Below, piece by piece: positions 8,967-17,115 of a stretch of DNA of 64,000 nt. Position 1 is the first letter of the stretch, and each line of letters begins with the position of its first letter. Position numbers and translations under genes: made by a program. This DNA comes from an uncultured Phocaeicola sp. (GTDB lineage Bacteria; Bacteroidota; Bacteroidia; Bacteroidales; Bacteroidaceae). The notes beneath the pieces are model-generated. The model saw nothing but the letters and a program-made list of their open reading frames with translations, made no database searches and was not told where the DNA came from. The stretch covers positions 62,001 to 126,000 of the forward strand of contig CALUGI010000001.1 in NCBI GenBank assembly GCA_944320135.1, given 5' to 3'.

Positions 8967-10499
8967 TTATAGCGGCATGTTGCCGTGTTTCTTCGGCGGA
9001 TTGCTCTGGCTCTTGTTCTGGGTCATCTCCAGCGCCTGAATCAGCTTGAAGCGGGTATCTTTCGGAAGGATGATTTCGTCGATATAGCCCTGCTCGGCCG
9101 CACGGTACGGGTTGGAGAATTTCTCCTTGTAGTCCTCGATGGCCTGCGCCTTTTCTTCGGGAGTGGCCTTGCGGTAGAGGATGTTCACCGCGCCGTCGGC
9201 TCCCATCACGGCAATCTCTGCGGTAGGATAAGAGAAGTTCACGTCGGCACCAATCGGTTTGCTGTTCATCACGATGTATGCGCCTCCGTAAGCCTTGCGG
9301 GTGATGACCGTAATCTTAGGCACGGTCGCTTCGGCATACGCATACACGATTTTCGCCCCGTGACGGATGATGCCGTTATGCTCCTGCGCGCATCCCGGAA
9401 GGAATCCCGGCACATCCTCGAACGTAACGATAGGAATGTTGAAGCAGTCGCAGAAACGGATGAAGCGTGAAGCCTTGTCGGAAGCGTCGATGTCGAGCAC
9501 ACCTGCCAAGTAAGCCGGCTGGTTGGCCACAATACCTACCGAACGTCCGCCCAGACGGGCAAAGCCCACCACAATGTTCTTGGCGAAATGCGGCATCACT
9601 TCAAAGAAATACTGGTTGTCGACCACCGGCTCGATGATGTTCTTGATGTCATACGGCATGTTCGGGTCATCAGGAATGACAGACATCAGCGACTCTTCAG
9701 CACGGCGGATATCATCCGTACACGGAACCATCGGAGCGTCCTCCATGTTGTTCGAAGGCAAGAAGCTCAGAAGTTCGCGGATGCTCATCAGCGTTTCCTC
9801 TTCCGTATCGCAAAGGAAATGCGTCACGCCGCTCTTGCTGCTGTGCGTATATGCACCTCCCAGTTCTTCCTTGTCCACTTCCTCGTGCGTCACGGCCTTC
9901 ACTACGTCCGGTCCCGTAATGAACATGTGGCTCTTTTCCTTCACCATGAAGATGAAGTCAGTCAGTGCCGGAGAATAGCAGGCACCTCCCGCACACGGAC
10001 CGAGGATGGCCGAAATCTGCGGAATCACACCCGAAGCGATGGTGTTCTGGTAGAAGATGGAAGCATAGCCTGAGATGCTGCCCACACCTTCCTGGATGCG
10101 TGCGCCTCCGGAGTCGTTCAGCGCGATGACCGGAGCGCCGTTCTTCAGCGCAAGTTCCTGCACCTTCACAATCTTCTTTGCGCCGGTCGTGCTCAGCGTA
10201 CCGCCATACACGGTGAAGTCGTAAGCGTACACATACACTAACCGTCCGTCAATCTTTCCGTAACCGCACACGATGCCGTCGCCCGGAATATGCTTCTTGT
10301 CCATGCCGAAATCGGCGCAGTGATGAATCACGAACTTGTCGATTTCATTGAACGTGCCCTTGTCGAGCAACATGTCGATGCGTTCACGGGCAGTCATGTG
10401 CCCGTTTGCGTGCTGTTTCTCCACACGCTCTACACCGCCGCCTTGCGAAGCCAGCTTGTCCAGCTCCTCAAATTTCTTATATTGTTCTTCTGCTGTCAT
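8967..10499 (-). CDS. Acyl-CoA carboxylase carboxyltransferase subunit (propionyl-CoA carboxylase beta / methylmalonyl-CoA decarboxylase alpha)
   Basis: A 510-residue crotonase-fold carboxyltransferase. It opens with MTARERIDMLLDKGTF, contains GGARIQEGVGSISGYA and the oxyanion glycines of ILGPCAGGACYSPA in the N-terminal half, and FEDVPGFLPGCAQEHNGIIRHGAK and RKAYGGAYIVMNSK in the C-terminal half. These are standard for propionyl/methylmalonyl-CoA carboxyltransferases. It is third in the operon behind the biotin carboxylase and the biotin carrier (2-nt gap). With methylmalonyl-CoA mutase at 41-45 kb it fits the succinate-propionate route, either carboxylating propionyl-CoA or decarboxylating methylmalonyl-CoA. 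The direction cannot be read from sequence. Confidence 0.92.
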   Translation of the reverse strand: MTAEEQYKKFEELDKLASQGGGVERVEKQHANGHMTARERIDMLLDKGTFNEIDKFVIHHCADFGMDKKHIPGDGIVCGYGKIDGRLVYVYAYDFTVYGGTLSTTGAKKIVKVQELALKNGAPVIALNDSGGARIQEGVGSISGYASIFYQNTIASGVIPQISAILGPCAGGACYSPALTDFIFMVKEKSHMFITGPDVVKAVTHEEVDKEELGGAYTHSSKSGVTHFLCDTEEETLMSIRELLSFLPSNNMEDAPMVPCTDDIRRAEESLMSVIPDDPNMPYDIKNIIEPVVDNQYFFEVMPHFAKNIVVGFARLGGRSVGIVANQPAYLAGVLDIDASDKASRFIRFCDCFNIPIVTFEDVPGFLPGCAQEHNGIIRHGAKIVYAYAEATVPKITVITRKAYGGAYIVMNSKPIGADVNFSYPTAEIAVMGADGAVNILYRKATPEEKAQAIEDYKEKFSNPYRAAEQGYIDEIILPKDTRFKLIQALEMTQNKSQSNPPKKHGNMPL

Positions 10500-10501
10500 A
10501 G

Positions 10502-11020
10502 TTATTCTTCGTTATTTATCACATCCAACGTCATGATTACCTGGTTGCTGTTCACCGAATCGCCTTCGTTCACTAAAATCTCTTTCACCACGCATTCGCT
10601 GTTCACCTTGTAGTTGCTCTGCATCTTCATGGCTTCGATTACGGCTACAATGTCACCGGCCTCCAGACGGTCGCCCACCTTCACGGGAATCTTGACTACC
10701 TTGCCCGGCATCGGAGAGATAATCTTGTCCTGCTGCTTCTCGTCGCCTCCCTTGCGCATACGCAGGTATTTGGCTTGCGAATCGATGATGTCGATGTTGT
10801 ACGACTGGTAGTGCGCGTTCACCGTATAGCTCTTTCCCCCATCCTTGCGAATCAGTTCGGCGTTGTACGACTTCCCGTTATGAAGGATGGAACAGCTTCC
10901 GTTTTCGGCCATCACGATGTCCACATCGTAGGGAACTCCGTCGATGGTGAGCTGCACTTTGTTGCCTTCCTTGCTGACCAACGACACATCGGCCACTCTT
11001 TCACCTATATGTATTTCCAT
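10502..11020 (-). CDS. Biotin carboxyl carrier protein of the acyl-CoA carboxylase
   Basis: A 172-residue protein with a C-terminal biotinyl domain (about residues 98-170). The biotinylated lysine is Lys132 in VIEAMKMQ, and PMPGKVVKIPVKVGD marks the first half of the hammerhead. The N-terminal ~90 residues resemble the beta-strand domain that links carboxylase and transferase parts in acyl-CoA carboxylase alpha chains. So the usual alpha chain appears here split into two proteins (this one and the biotin carboxylase). It lies between the carboxylase (13-nt gap) and the carboxyltransferase (2-nt gap), indicating one complex. Confidence 0.92.
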   Translation of the reverse strand: MEIHIGERVADVSLVSKEGNKVQLTIDGVPYDVDIVMAENGSCSILHNGKSYNAELIRKDGGKSYTVNAHYQSYNIDIIDSQAKYLRMRKGGDEKQQDKIISPMPGKVVKIPVKVGDRLEAGDIVAVIEAMKMQSNYKVNSECVVKEILVNEGDSVNSNQVIMTLDVINNEE

Positions 11021-11033
11021 AATTGTTCGTTTA

Positions 11034-12545
11034 TTAGATTCTCAATACCCCTTTCTTCAGGCCGAACTCGCGCCAGCGGCTGATGGGACGGTTGTCCGAA
11101 GAAGCGGTCTTGTTTTCTTCCAGATTCATCAGATAGTCGATGTAGGCGGCTATCATCGCGATGTTTTCGGTCTCTTCCTCCTTCTTGTTCGCCCACTTGC
11201 GCAGCATGTCCTGATGCTTCGGGATGAAGAGCGTGTCATAACGGCCTTCCACGAAATCGGGCACGTTCATGATGTGGCGGAGATAGCCGATATTGGTTTT
11301 CAGACCCGTAATCTTGTACTCATAGAGCACGCGGCGCATACGCTCGATGGCGAACTGGCGAGTGGTGGCCCACACAATCAGTTTGCCGATCATCGGGTCG
11401 TAATAGATGGGGATTTCGTAGCTTTCGTAGACGTAGCTGTCGATGCGCACGCCGATTCCGTTCGGCTCAATCAGCTGACGGATGACACCCGGCGAAGGCA
11501 TGAAGTTGTTTTCCGAATCCTCGGCGCAGATACGGCACTCGATGGCGTGCCCGCGCTGCTTCAGTTCTTCCTGCTTGAGATGGAGCGGCTCGTTGTTGGC
11601 TATGCGGAGCTGTTCTTTCACGAGGTCCACGCCGAGCACTTCTTCCGTAATCGGGTGTTCCACCTGCAGGCGGGTGTTCATTTCAAGGAAATAGAAGTTG
11701 CGGTGCTTGTCGACGAGGAACTCGATTGTTCCTGCACCTTTATAATGTACCGCCTTGGCAGCCGCCACAGCTGCTTCTCCCATCTTCTGGCGCAGCTCCG
11801 GAGTCACGAAAGGCGAAGGAGTTTCTTCTACGATTTTCTGATTGCGGCGCTGGATAGAACATTCGCGCTCGTAAAGATGAATTGCGTTTCCATAGTTGTC
11901 GCCCAGAATCTGGAATTCGATGTGATGCGGTTCTTCGACGAACTTCTCCAGATAGACGGTGTCGTCGCCGAAGGACGACATGGATTCCGAACGGGCGGTG
12001 TTGTAGGCTTCTTCCACTTCGTCCTCGTTGTGGATGAGGCGCATTCCCTTTCCGCCTCCGCCCATAGAAGCCTTCAGCATCACCGGATAGCCGATGCGGT
12101 TGCAGATTTCCTTGGCTTCTTCCACGCTCTGCAGCGGCTGCTCTGTGCCCGGAACGACCGGCACGCCCGCCTCAATCATGTGTTTGCGGGCGGAAATCTT
12201 GTCGCCCATCGCATCCATCGTTTCCGGATCCGGTCCGATAAAGATGATGCCTTCCTTGCGGCAACGGCGGGCGAACTCCGAATTTTCCGACAGAAAGCCG
12301 TATCCCGGATGGATGGCATCCACTCCATGACGTTTGGCCGCCATGATAATCTTGTCGATATTCAAGTAACTTTCGCGCGATGCAGCCGGACCTATCAGGC
12401 AGGCTTCATCCGCATAAAGCACGTGGCGGGCGGTTCTGTCGGCCTCAGAGAATACTGCCACGGTGCGGATGCCCATCTCACGGCACGAACGCATCACGCG
12501 CACAGCAATTTCACCACGGTTAGCGATCAATACTTTGTGTATCAT
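11034..12545 (-). CDS. accC: Biotin carboxylase subunit of the acyl-CoA carboxylase
   Basis: A 503-residue ATP-grasp biotin carboxylase. The N-terminal fold begins KVLIANRGEIAVRVMRSC, the ATP-grasp glycine loop KASMGGGGKGM is at 158-168, the catalytic block EMNTRLQVEHPITEEV lies in the middle, and the C-terminal domain carries ECRICAEDSENNFMPSPG. It carboxylates the carrier biotin with bicarbonate and ATP. It is about 50 residues longer than stand-alone fatty-acid AccC, with a variable tail. First in a three-gene operon with the biotin carrier and carboxyltransferase, so its substrate is most likely propionyl/methylmalonyl-CoA rather than acetyl-CoA. Confidence 0.92.
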   Translation of the reverse strand: MIHKVLIANRGEIAVRVMRSCREMGIRTVAVFSEADRTARHVLYADEACLIGPAASRESYLNIDKIIMAAKRHGVDAIHPGYGFLSENSEFARRCRKEGIIFIGPDPETMDAMGDKISARKHMIEAGVPVVPGTEQPLQSVEEAKEICNRIGYPVMLKASMGGGGKGMRLIHNEDEVEEAYNTARSESMSSFGDDTVYLEKFVEEPHHIEFQILGDNYGNAIHLYERECSIQRRNQKIVEETPSPFVTPELRQKMGEAAVAAAKAVHYKGAGTIEFLVDKHRNFYFLEMNTRLQVEHPITEEVLGVDLVKEQLRIANNEPLHLKQEELKQRGHAIECRICAEDSENNFMPSPGVIRQLIEPNGIGVRIDSYVYESYEIPIYYDPMIGKLIVWATTRQFAIERMRRVLYEYKITGLKTNIGYLRHIMNVPDFVEGRYDTLFIPKHQDMLRKWANKKEEETENIAMIAAYIDYLMNLEENKTASSDNRPISRWREFGLKKGVLRI

Positions 12546-12627
12546 GCTTTATGTTTTAGTTATTACTTCCGTTCTTGAAAGGCCGAAGGCACGTCAGAAA
12601 AACCAGCACAACAACCTTAAATCTGTG

Positions 12628-12635
12628 CAAAAGTA
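12628..12635 (-). promoter_or_regulatory. -7 promoter box for the carboxylase operon
   Basis: The minus strand reads TACTTTTG (TAnnTTTG), 83 nt before the biotin carboxylase ATG, so a leader of roughly 75 nt is expected. It lies just downstream (in the direction of transcription) of the repeat array at 12701-12854. Confidence 0.55.
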
Positions 12636-12700
12636 GCAAAAAAAAGAAACATTTGTCTAAAGAACGGGCTTTTTTTCCCTCCGGAGGCGTTTTTTTCGGC

Positions 12701-12854
12701 GAAATAAGCGGAAGATACGCGACGAAAAGATGCGGGGAACGGCGGAAAGCAATGCCGGGTTTGCAAAAAAGACGAGCCGTCATCCCTGCAAAGACGCTCC
12801 GTCAAACTGGCCATGACAACGGTTCGCCTTTACCGGGATGACGGCTCAACCTCA
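12701..12854. repeat. 22-nt-period degenerate repeat array with terminator hairpin
   Basis: Seven units can be laid out from the GAAATAAGCG at 12701 (lengths 23, 21, then five of 22). The first three begin GAAA and hold a G/C-rich core. Units 4 to 7 contain related GACGAGCCGT / GACGCTCCGT / GATGACGGCTC blocks. The first and last of these form a perfect 13-bp stem. The gap 12546-12947 holds only this array, the terminator within it and the carboxylase promoter; no gene is seen. Confidence 0.6.
12768..12847 (-). terminator. Terminator of the TonB receptor gene
   Basis: GAGCCGTCATCCC (12774-12786) pairs perfectly with GGGATGACGGCTC (12835-12847) across a 48-nt loop that holds further short pairings. 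On the minus strand the stem is followed by GTCTTTTTTGC, giving an intrinsic terminator 100 nt past the receptor stop. The long loop is unusual for a terminator. Confidence 0.65.
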
Positions 12855-12947
12855 TAATCCTCAAAATGAACTGCCCGATTGCCGCAACCAATACGGCAAC
12901 CGGACAGTATCGAGAAAAAAGGAATGTAAAAAAATCCGTCAGGGAAA

Positions 12948-15743
12948 TCAGAAACTTATCTTCACGCCGGCATTCACGCGTACCCCATAATATTCAGCCT
13001 GCATCGTGCGGTCGGGAGTTCCCTGATAGTAACGCAACGGCTGGTTCAACAAGTTGGTAGCCTCTGCATAGAACGTGGTCTTGAATCTGTTTCCGAACGT
13101 ATAGCTCGCGTTCACATCCATATAGTTCACCTTGTCATAGTAACGGTCTTCAAACGCCTCTTCACCCACTTCATCGATAAAGTCGCTCGCGAAGTTGTAG
13201 CTCCAGCGCAGGTTAAACCCTTTCTTTTCAAAATAGAGAGACAGGTTGGCCGTATGTTCCGGCGATCCGGGCATACGCAAATCTTCATTTTCGCGTCCTT
13301 CAAAATTGAAGTTGTCAACCTTGCTGTAAGTGTAAGTATAGTTTCCGTAAAGACCTACGCATTTCAAAGCCGGATGAATGAATCCGAAGTCACGCTGATA
13401 GGCCACTTCCACACCGAAAATCTTAGCGTCGCCGGCATTGATCGGCATACTCATTTCGCTGTATTCGGTGCCGTTATACAGATAGTCATCCTGACGATAG
13501 TCTACGATGAAATCATTGATTTTCTTGTAGAAGAGTCCCGCACTTACCAGACCGATGCTCTCGAAATAATATTCGGCACTCAAGTCCAAGTTATAAGAAA
13601 TAGTCGGTTCCAGATTCGGATTACCGAAAGCGATGTCCTCATCGTCAATAATCACGTTAGGCACAAGGTTCGCATATTTCGGACGAGACAGAGTGTTGGT
13701 AAACGCAGCACGCAACTTGAAATTGTCGTTTACATTGTATCTGACCAGGAAAGCCGGGAGTACGTTCAAATAATGCTTGGTGCTTTCCCCTGTCGGAGTC
13801 AGCGTCTCGTCACCGTCGAAGACGAATCCGCTGTAGGCAACATGCGTATTTTCCAGACGAAGGCCCGCCATCAGATTCCATTTCGTGCCCAACTGCTGGT
13901 CAAAGCGCACATAACCGGCTGTTACGGTTTCTTGAGCCTTGTAGTTTTCTGCTTCTTCATCATATTTTTCTTCCTTATCGAACACGGCAGGGTCATTCAC
14001 GTCAAGATTGCCCACATATTCTTTATTCACAAAATTGCCTGCCCGATAGCGGTCGCCGGCCATATAGCCGTCACGGTTTTGCGAACTCAAATGGCCGAGT
14101 GCATCATCCACGAACCCGGCTTCATCAACCGGTGAATAATCATAGTAGTCAATATCCATTTTCTTGTGCTTGTCAACTACCTTCGCACCGAATTTCAGTC
14201 TATTGGCATATTCACCCGAAACCAGAGGGATTTCAAAATTAAGTCCAAACTTAAAGTCTTTCTCTTTGATATGCTCGAAACTTTCGGTCAATTCATCAAA
14301 CTCATATCCATTGGTGTTGCCGCTGTTCAGAAGCAGGTCACCTTCATTCAAGGCAGACATATAAGGCCGACGAATATCCGAGAAGTCCGTGCTCATCGCT
14401 ATCCCTTTCTTTTCAAAGGCCAGATAACGTTCGTGAGGACGCTCTTCGCCCGCCTGCGAATAAGAAGCGTTCCAGTCAAAGTGCAGACGGCCGAACAAAT
14501 GGTCACCGCTCAAGGCATAGTCCATTGTGCGCTGACGCTCAAGACGTGCATAACGTTCGTCCGGTCCTCCGGCTTTTACTTCGTACTTCACGTCATACAA
14601 ATTTGTCGGGTCGCCCGGATTTTCCGGTTTTGCATATTCATAGGTATGACGGTAACGGTTCTCCCAATCATTGCGGTTATTGAAAATACCCTTGAACTCC
14701 AGCTTATGGTTCGGATTGATCTGCCAGTCGAGAGCCAGTGAATAACTCTGACGCTCGCGAGTCACATAATACTGACGGACTTCGTATTCATCGATATATA
14801 CATTTCCGTCATCATCCTTCTTGTATGCCATTTCCACATCATCGCTTCCGGCAGGGTTGTTCTGATAAGAAGCAGAAAGCATGACGCCCAACTTGTCGTT
14901 GAAGAAACGGTCGCCATAAGTGAATCCAAGATTCAGGTTCAGCTTGTCCTTCACCCAATTATATCCCGTTCCCGCAGTAGCGCTGATAAGACGTTTGGAA
15001 GGCGAATTTTTCGTCACCAGATTGATGGAACCACCGATGGCGTCAGCATCCATATCCGGAGTAACCACTTTATTCACTTCGATGGTCTGAATCATATCAG
15101 CCGGGATGAGGTCAAGCTGCACGTTACGCGTCTCACCTTCTGCCGAAGGGACACGATTCCCGTTAATGGTCACGGAACTCAAATCCGCGCTTGTGCCACG
15201 AACCTGACCAAAACGCGCTTCACCTTGGTCATACTGCACGTTGATGCCGGGAATACGTTTCAGCGCATCACCGATATTCGAGTCAGGGAATTTGCCCACC
15301 TGATCGGCCGACACTACGTTTTTCACGTTCAACGCATTCTTCTGCATGCTCAGTGCCTTCCGCTGTCCTCTGAACGCACCTTTCACTTCCACTTCCTGCA
15401 GCACCAAACCCTCGCGCATCACGATGTCCTTTTCTACAGTCTTTCCGCCCGGAACTTCCAGAGTCATTGTCACCGGATCATATCCGACATAACTTATCTT
15501 AACCGTATAAGTGCCCGGTTTCAGGTTTGACAATGTGTAGAAACCGTCAATGTCACTGATTGTACCGGTCTTCAGGTTTTCCACATAAACAGATGCGCCC
15601 GGAAGAATGTTTTCCTGTCCGTCCACCACACGGCCGCGAATTGTCGCCATTTCGGACAATGCTGTATCGTCCACTGCAAAAGCATTCCCACAAAAGGCCG
15701 CCGAAGCCAACAACAAAGATGCTGTTTTAAAAACTTTTTTCAT
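12948..15743 (-). CDS. TonB-dependent outer membrane receptor, not SusC type
   Basis: A 931-residue receptor. A signal peptide (about 1-23, ending GNAFA) precedes a carboxypeptidase-regulatory-like domain (about 33-110, TIRGRVVDGQENILPGASVYV). The plug follows (about 120-260) with VGKFPDSNIGDALKRIPGINVQ and VTPDMDADAIGGSINLVTKN, and then the beta-barrel ending in ...VNAGVKISF. The plug wording resembles Caulobacter/Xanthomonas-type TonB receptors more than SusC, and there is no SusD gene beside it. Its neighbours are three secreted phosphatases, so uptake of phosphate, inositol phosphate or a freed organic product is a reasonable inference. Divergent from the metallophosphoesterase at 15931 with 187 nt between. 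It ends at a hairpin terminator. Confidence 0.88.
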   Translation of the reverse strand: MKKVFKTASLLLASAAFCGNAFAVDDTALSEMATIRGRVVDGQENILPGASVYVENLKTGTISDIDGFYTLSNLKPGTYTVKISYVGYDPVTMTLEVPGGKTVEKDIVMREGLVLQEVEVKGAFRGQRKALSMQKNALNVKNVVSADQVGKFPDSNIGDALKRIPGINVQYDQGEARFGQVRGTSADLSSVTINGNRVPSAEGETRNVQLDLIPADMIQTIEVNKVVTPDMDADAIGGSINLVTKNSPSKRLISATAGTGYNWVKDKLNLNLGFTYGDRFFNDKLGVMLSASYQNNPAGSDDVEMAYKKDDDGNVYIDEYEVRQYYVTRERQSYSLALDWQINPNHKLEFKGIFNNRNDWENRYRHTYEYAKPENPGDPTNLYDVKYEVKAGGPDERYARLERQRTMDYALSGDHLFGRLHFDWNASYSQAGEERPHERYLAFEKKGIAMSTDFSDIRRPYMSALNEGDLLLNSGNTNGYEFDELTESFEHIKEKDFKFGLNFEIPLVSGEYANRLKFGAKVVDKHKKMDIDYYDYSPVDEAGFVDDALGHLSSQNRDGYMAGDRYRAGNFVNKEYVGNLDVNDPAVFDKEEKYDEEAENYKAQETVTAGYVRFDQQLGTKWNLMAGLRLENTHVAYSGFVFDGDETLTPTGESTKHYLNVLPAFLVRYNVNDNFKLRAAFTNTLSRPKYANLVPNVIIDDEDIAFGNPNLEPTISYNLDLSAEYYFESIGLVSAGLFYKKINDFIVDYRQDDYLYNGTEYSEMSMPINAGDAKIFGVEVAYQRDFGFIHPALKCVGLYGNYTYTYSKVDNFNFEGRENEDLRMPGSPEHTANLSLYFEKKGFNLRWSYNFASDFIDEVGEEAFEDRYYDKVNYMDVNASYTFGNRFKTTFYAEATNLLNQPLRYYQGTPDRTMQAEYYGVRVNAGVKISF

Positions 15744-15930
15744 ATTGTTCTAATAATTGTTTTTTAGACGCTGCAAAGTTCTTCTGTTTTCGTTTCATCT
15801 TTTTTTCGGGAAATTAAAGAATATGCAACAAATCCGTTACAAAGCGATTACAGGCCATCGCAAAGTATCCATTCTTGAAATATTCTTGTTTTCTTTACAC
15901 CGACAAATAAAAAATCAAACAAATACAAGC

Positions 15931-17028
15931 ATGATTACTTTAAAAAGAAAATCGTTAATCTTACTTGCCGGCCTGACCGTATGCAATCTGCAAGCGCAAG
16001 AAAACATGTTACGCTTCATCTACTGTTCCGACCTCCATTACGGAATCAAACGTGAGTTCAGAGGAAAACAGACGGATGCGGATGCAGTAAACAGAGAAAT
16101 GATGAAAGCGTTCGAACTTCTGAAAGACGCACGGCTTCCGGAAGACAGCGGGGTCAATGCAGGAAAGATTTACGGAGAGGCACAATTCATCGTATGTACA
16201 GGAGACATAGCGAACAGAATGCAGGATGGGGCATGGACCGCCAGACATTCATGGGAACAGTTTACAAAAGACTGGGATGATGCCGTGGGCACACCGGTCT
16301 ATCTGGTACCCGGAAACCACGACATATCAAATGCCATCGGGCATCCGGAAGGACTGGATTCTCTGGCTGACGCTACCTGTGCGGCCGGCATATTCAACCG
16401 GACAATGCGCCCCAAAACAGCACGGACCTCCACAACCTTCCGCTATGACAGGGACAAAGTGAGATATTCTTTCGTAAAAGACAGCATCCGTTTTGCCTTT
16501 TCTGGAATGTGGATTGACAAAGAAGCACGTGAATGGCTGGACACCCTCATACAGAAAGATGGCGGAATGCCCACTTTCCTTTTCACTCATGATCCTGTTG
16601 AGGCAGAAGCCAAACATTTCACGAACCCCAACGGCAACCATTCAATCAACGCGACAGACAGATTTGAAAACCTCATCACGGACACAGCCTGCGTCAGAAA
16701 CGTGAAAGAATGCCCCAGACGCAGCTGGCATCAACTGGAAATGTTCATTGCATCCCATCCGCAAATCAAAGCATACTTTCATGGAGACTGCAATTACAAT
16801 GAGTTCTATACGTGGAAAGGAACTGAGGGCAGTGTCTCGCTCCCGGTATTCAGGGTTGATTCCCCCATGAAAGGGGAAATCTCGTCCAAAGATGAAAGCA
16901 AACTGTCATTCATCGTTGTCTGCATAGACACCAAACGGCATCTGATGACCGCACGCGAATGTCTGTGGAATAAAGGAGGGAAAACGAGCATCAGCTGGGG
17001 AGAGACTTCAACCATACACTATAAATAA
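15931..17028 (+). CDS. Secreted calcineurin-like metallophosphoesterase
   Basis: A 365-residue protein with a signal peptide (MITLKRKSLILLAGLTVCNLQAQ). Metal-binding motifs run in order: SDLHYG (Asp34, His36), GDIANR (Asp92), VPGNHD (Asn129, His130, Asp131), FTHDP, and near the C terminus FHGDCNYNEF in place of the usual GHxH. That last motif departs from the canonical family and may mark a different subgroup. An upstream in-frame start at 15757 adds 58 unlikely residues; 15931 places the signal peptide at the N terminus. Divergent from the TonB receptor and convergent with the histidine phosphatase, suggesting a periplasmic or surface phosphatase in a phosphate-scavenging group. Substrate unknown. 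Confidence 0.85.
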   Translation: MITLKRKSLILLAGLTVCNLQAQENMLRFIYCSDLHYGIKREFRGKQTDADAVNREMMKAFELLKDARLPEDSGVNAGKIYGEAQFIVCTGDIANRMQDGAWTARHSWEQFTKDWDDAVGTPVYLVPGNHDISNAIGHPEGLDSLADATCAAGIFNRTMRPKTARTSTTFRYDRDKVRYSFVKDSIRFAFSGMWIDKEAREWLDTLIQKDGGMPTFLFTHDPVEAEAKHFTNPNGNHSINATDRFENLITDTACVRNVKECPRRSWHQLEMFIASHPQIKAYFHGDCNYNEFYTWKGTEGSVSLPVFRVDSPMKGEISSKDESKLSFIVVCIDTKRHLMTARECLWNKGGKTSISWGETSTIHYK

Positions 17029-17038
17029 AAGATAACAA

Positions 17039-17087
17039 GCTGTATCAAAACAGGGGTCGACAGTCACAAATCCCATTTTGATACAGC
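17039..17087. terminator. Bidirectional terminator hairpin
   Basis: GCTGTATCAAAA (17039-17050) pairs perfectly with TTTTGATACAGC (17076-17087). It occupies the gap between the convergent metallophosphoesterase and histidine phosphatase genes and carries T-rich stretches inside the stem. Confidence 0.65.
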
Positions 17088-17115
17088 CTTATCGGACATT
17101 CTTCATCACAACCGT

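Noticed and set aside
10944-12578. Open plus-strand frame of about 540 codons opposite the biotin carboxylase
   Set aside because: Antisense to well-conserved carboxylase genes, and it spans two genes. No family resemblance is seen.
12948-15743. SusC of a SusC/SusD pair
   Set aside because: The plug sequence is of a different TonB receptor type, the protein is shorter than a usual SusC, and there is no SusD-like lipoprotein beside it.
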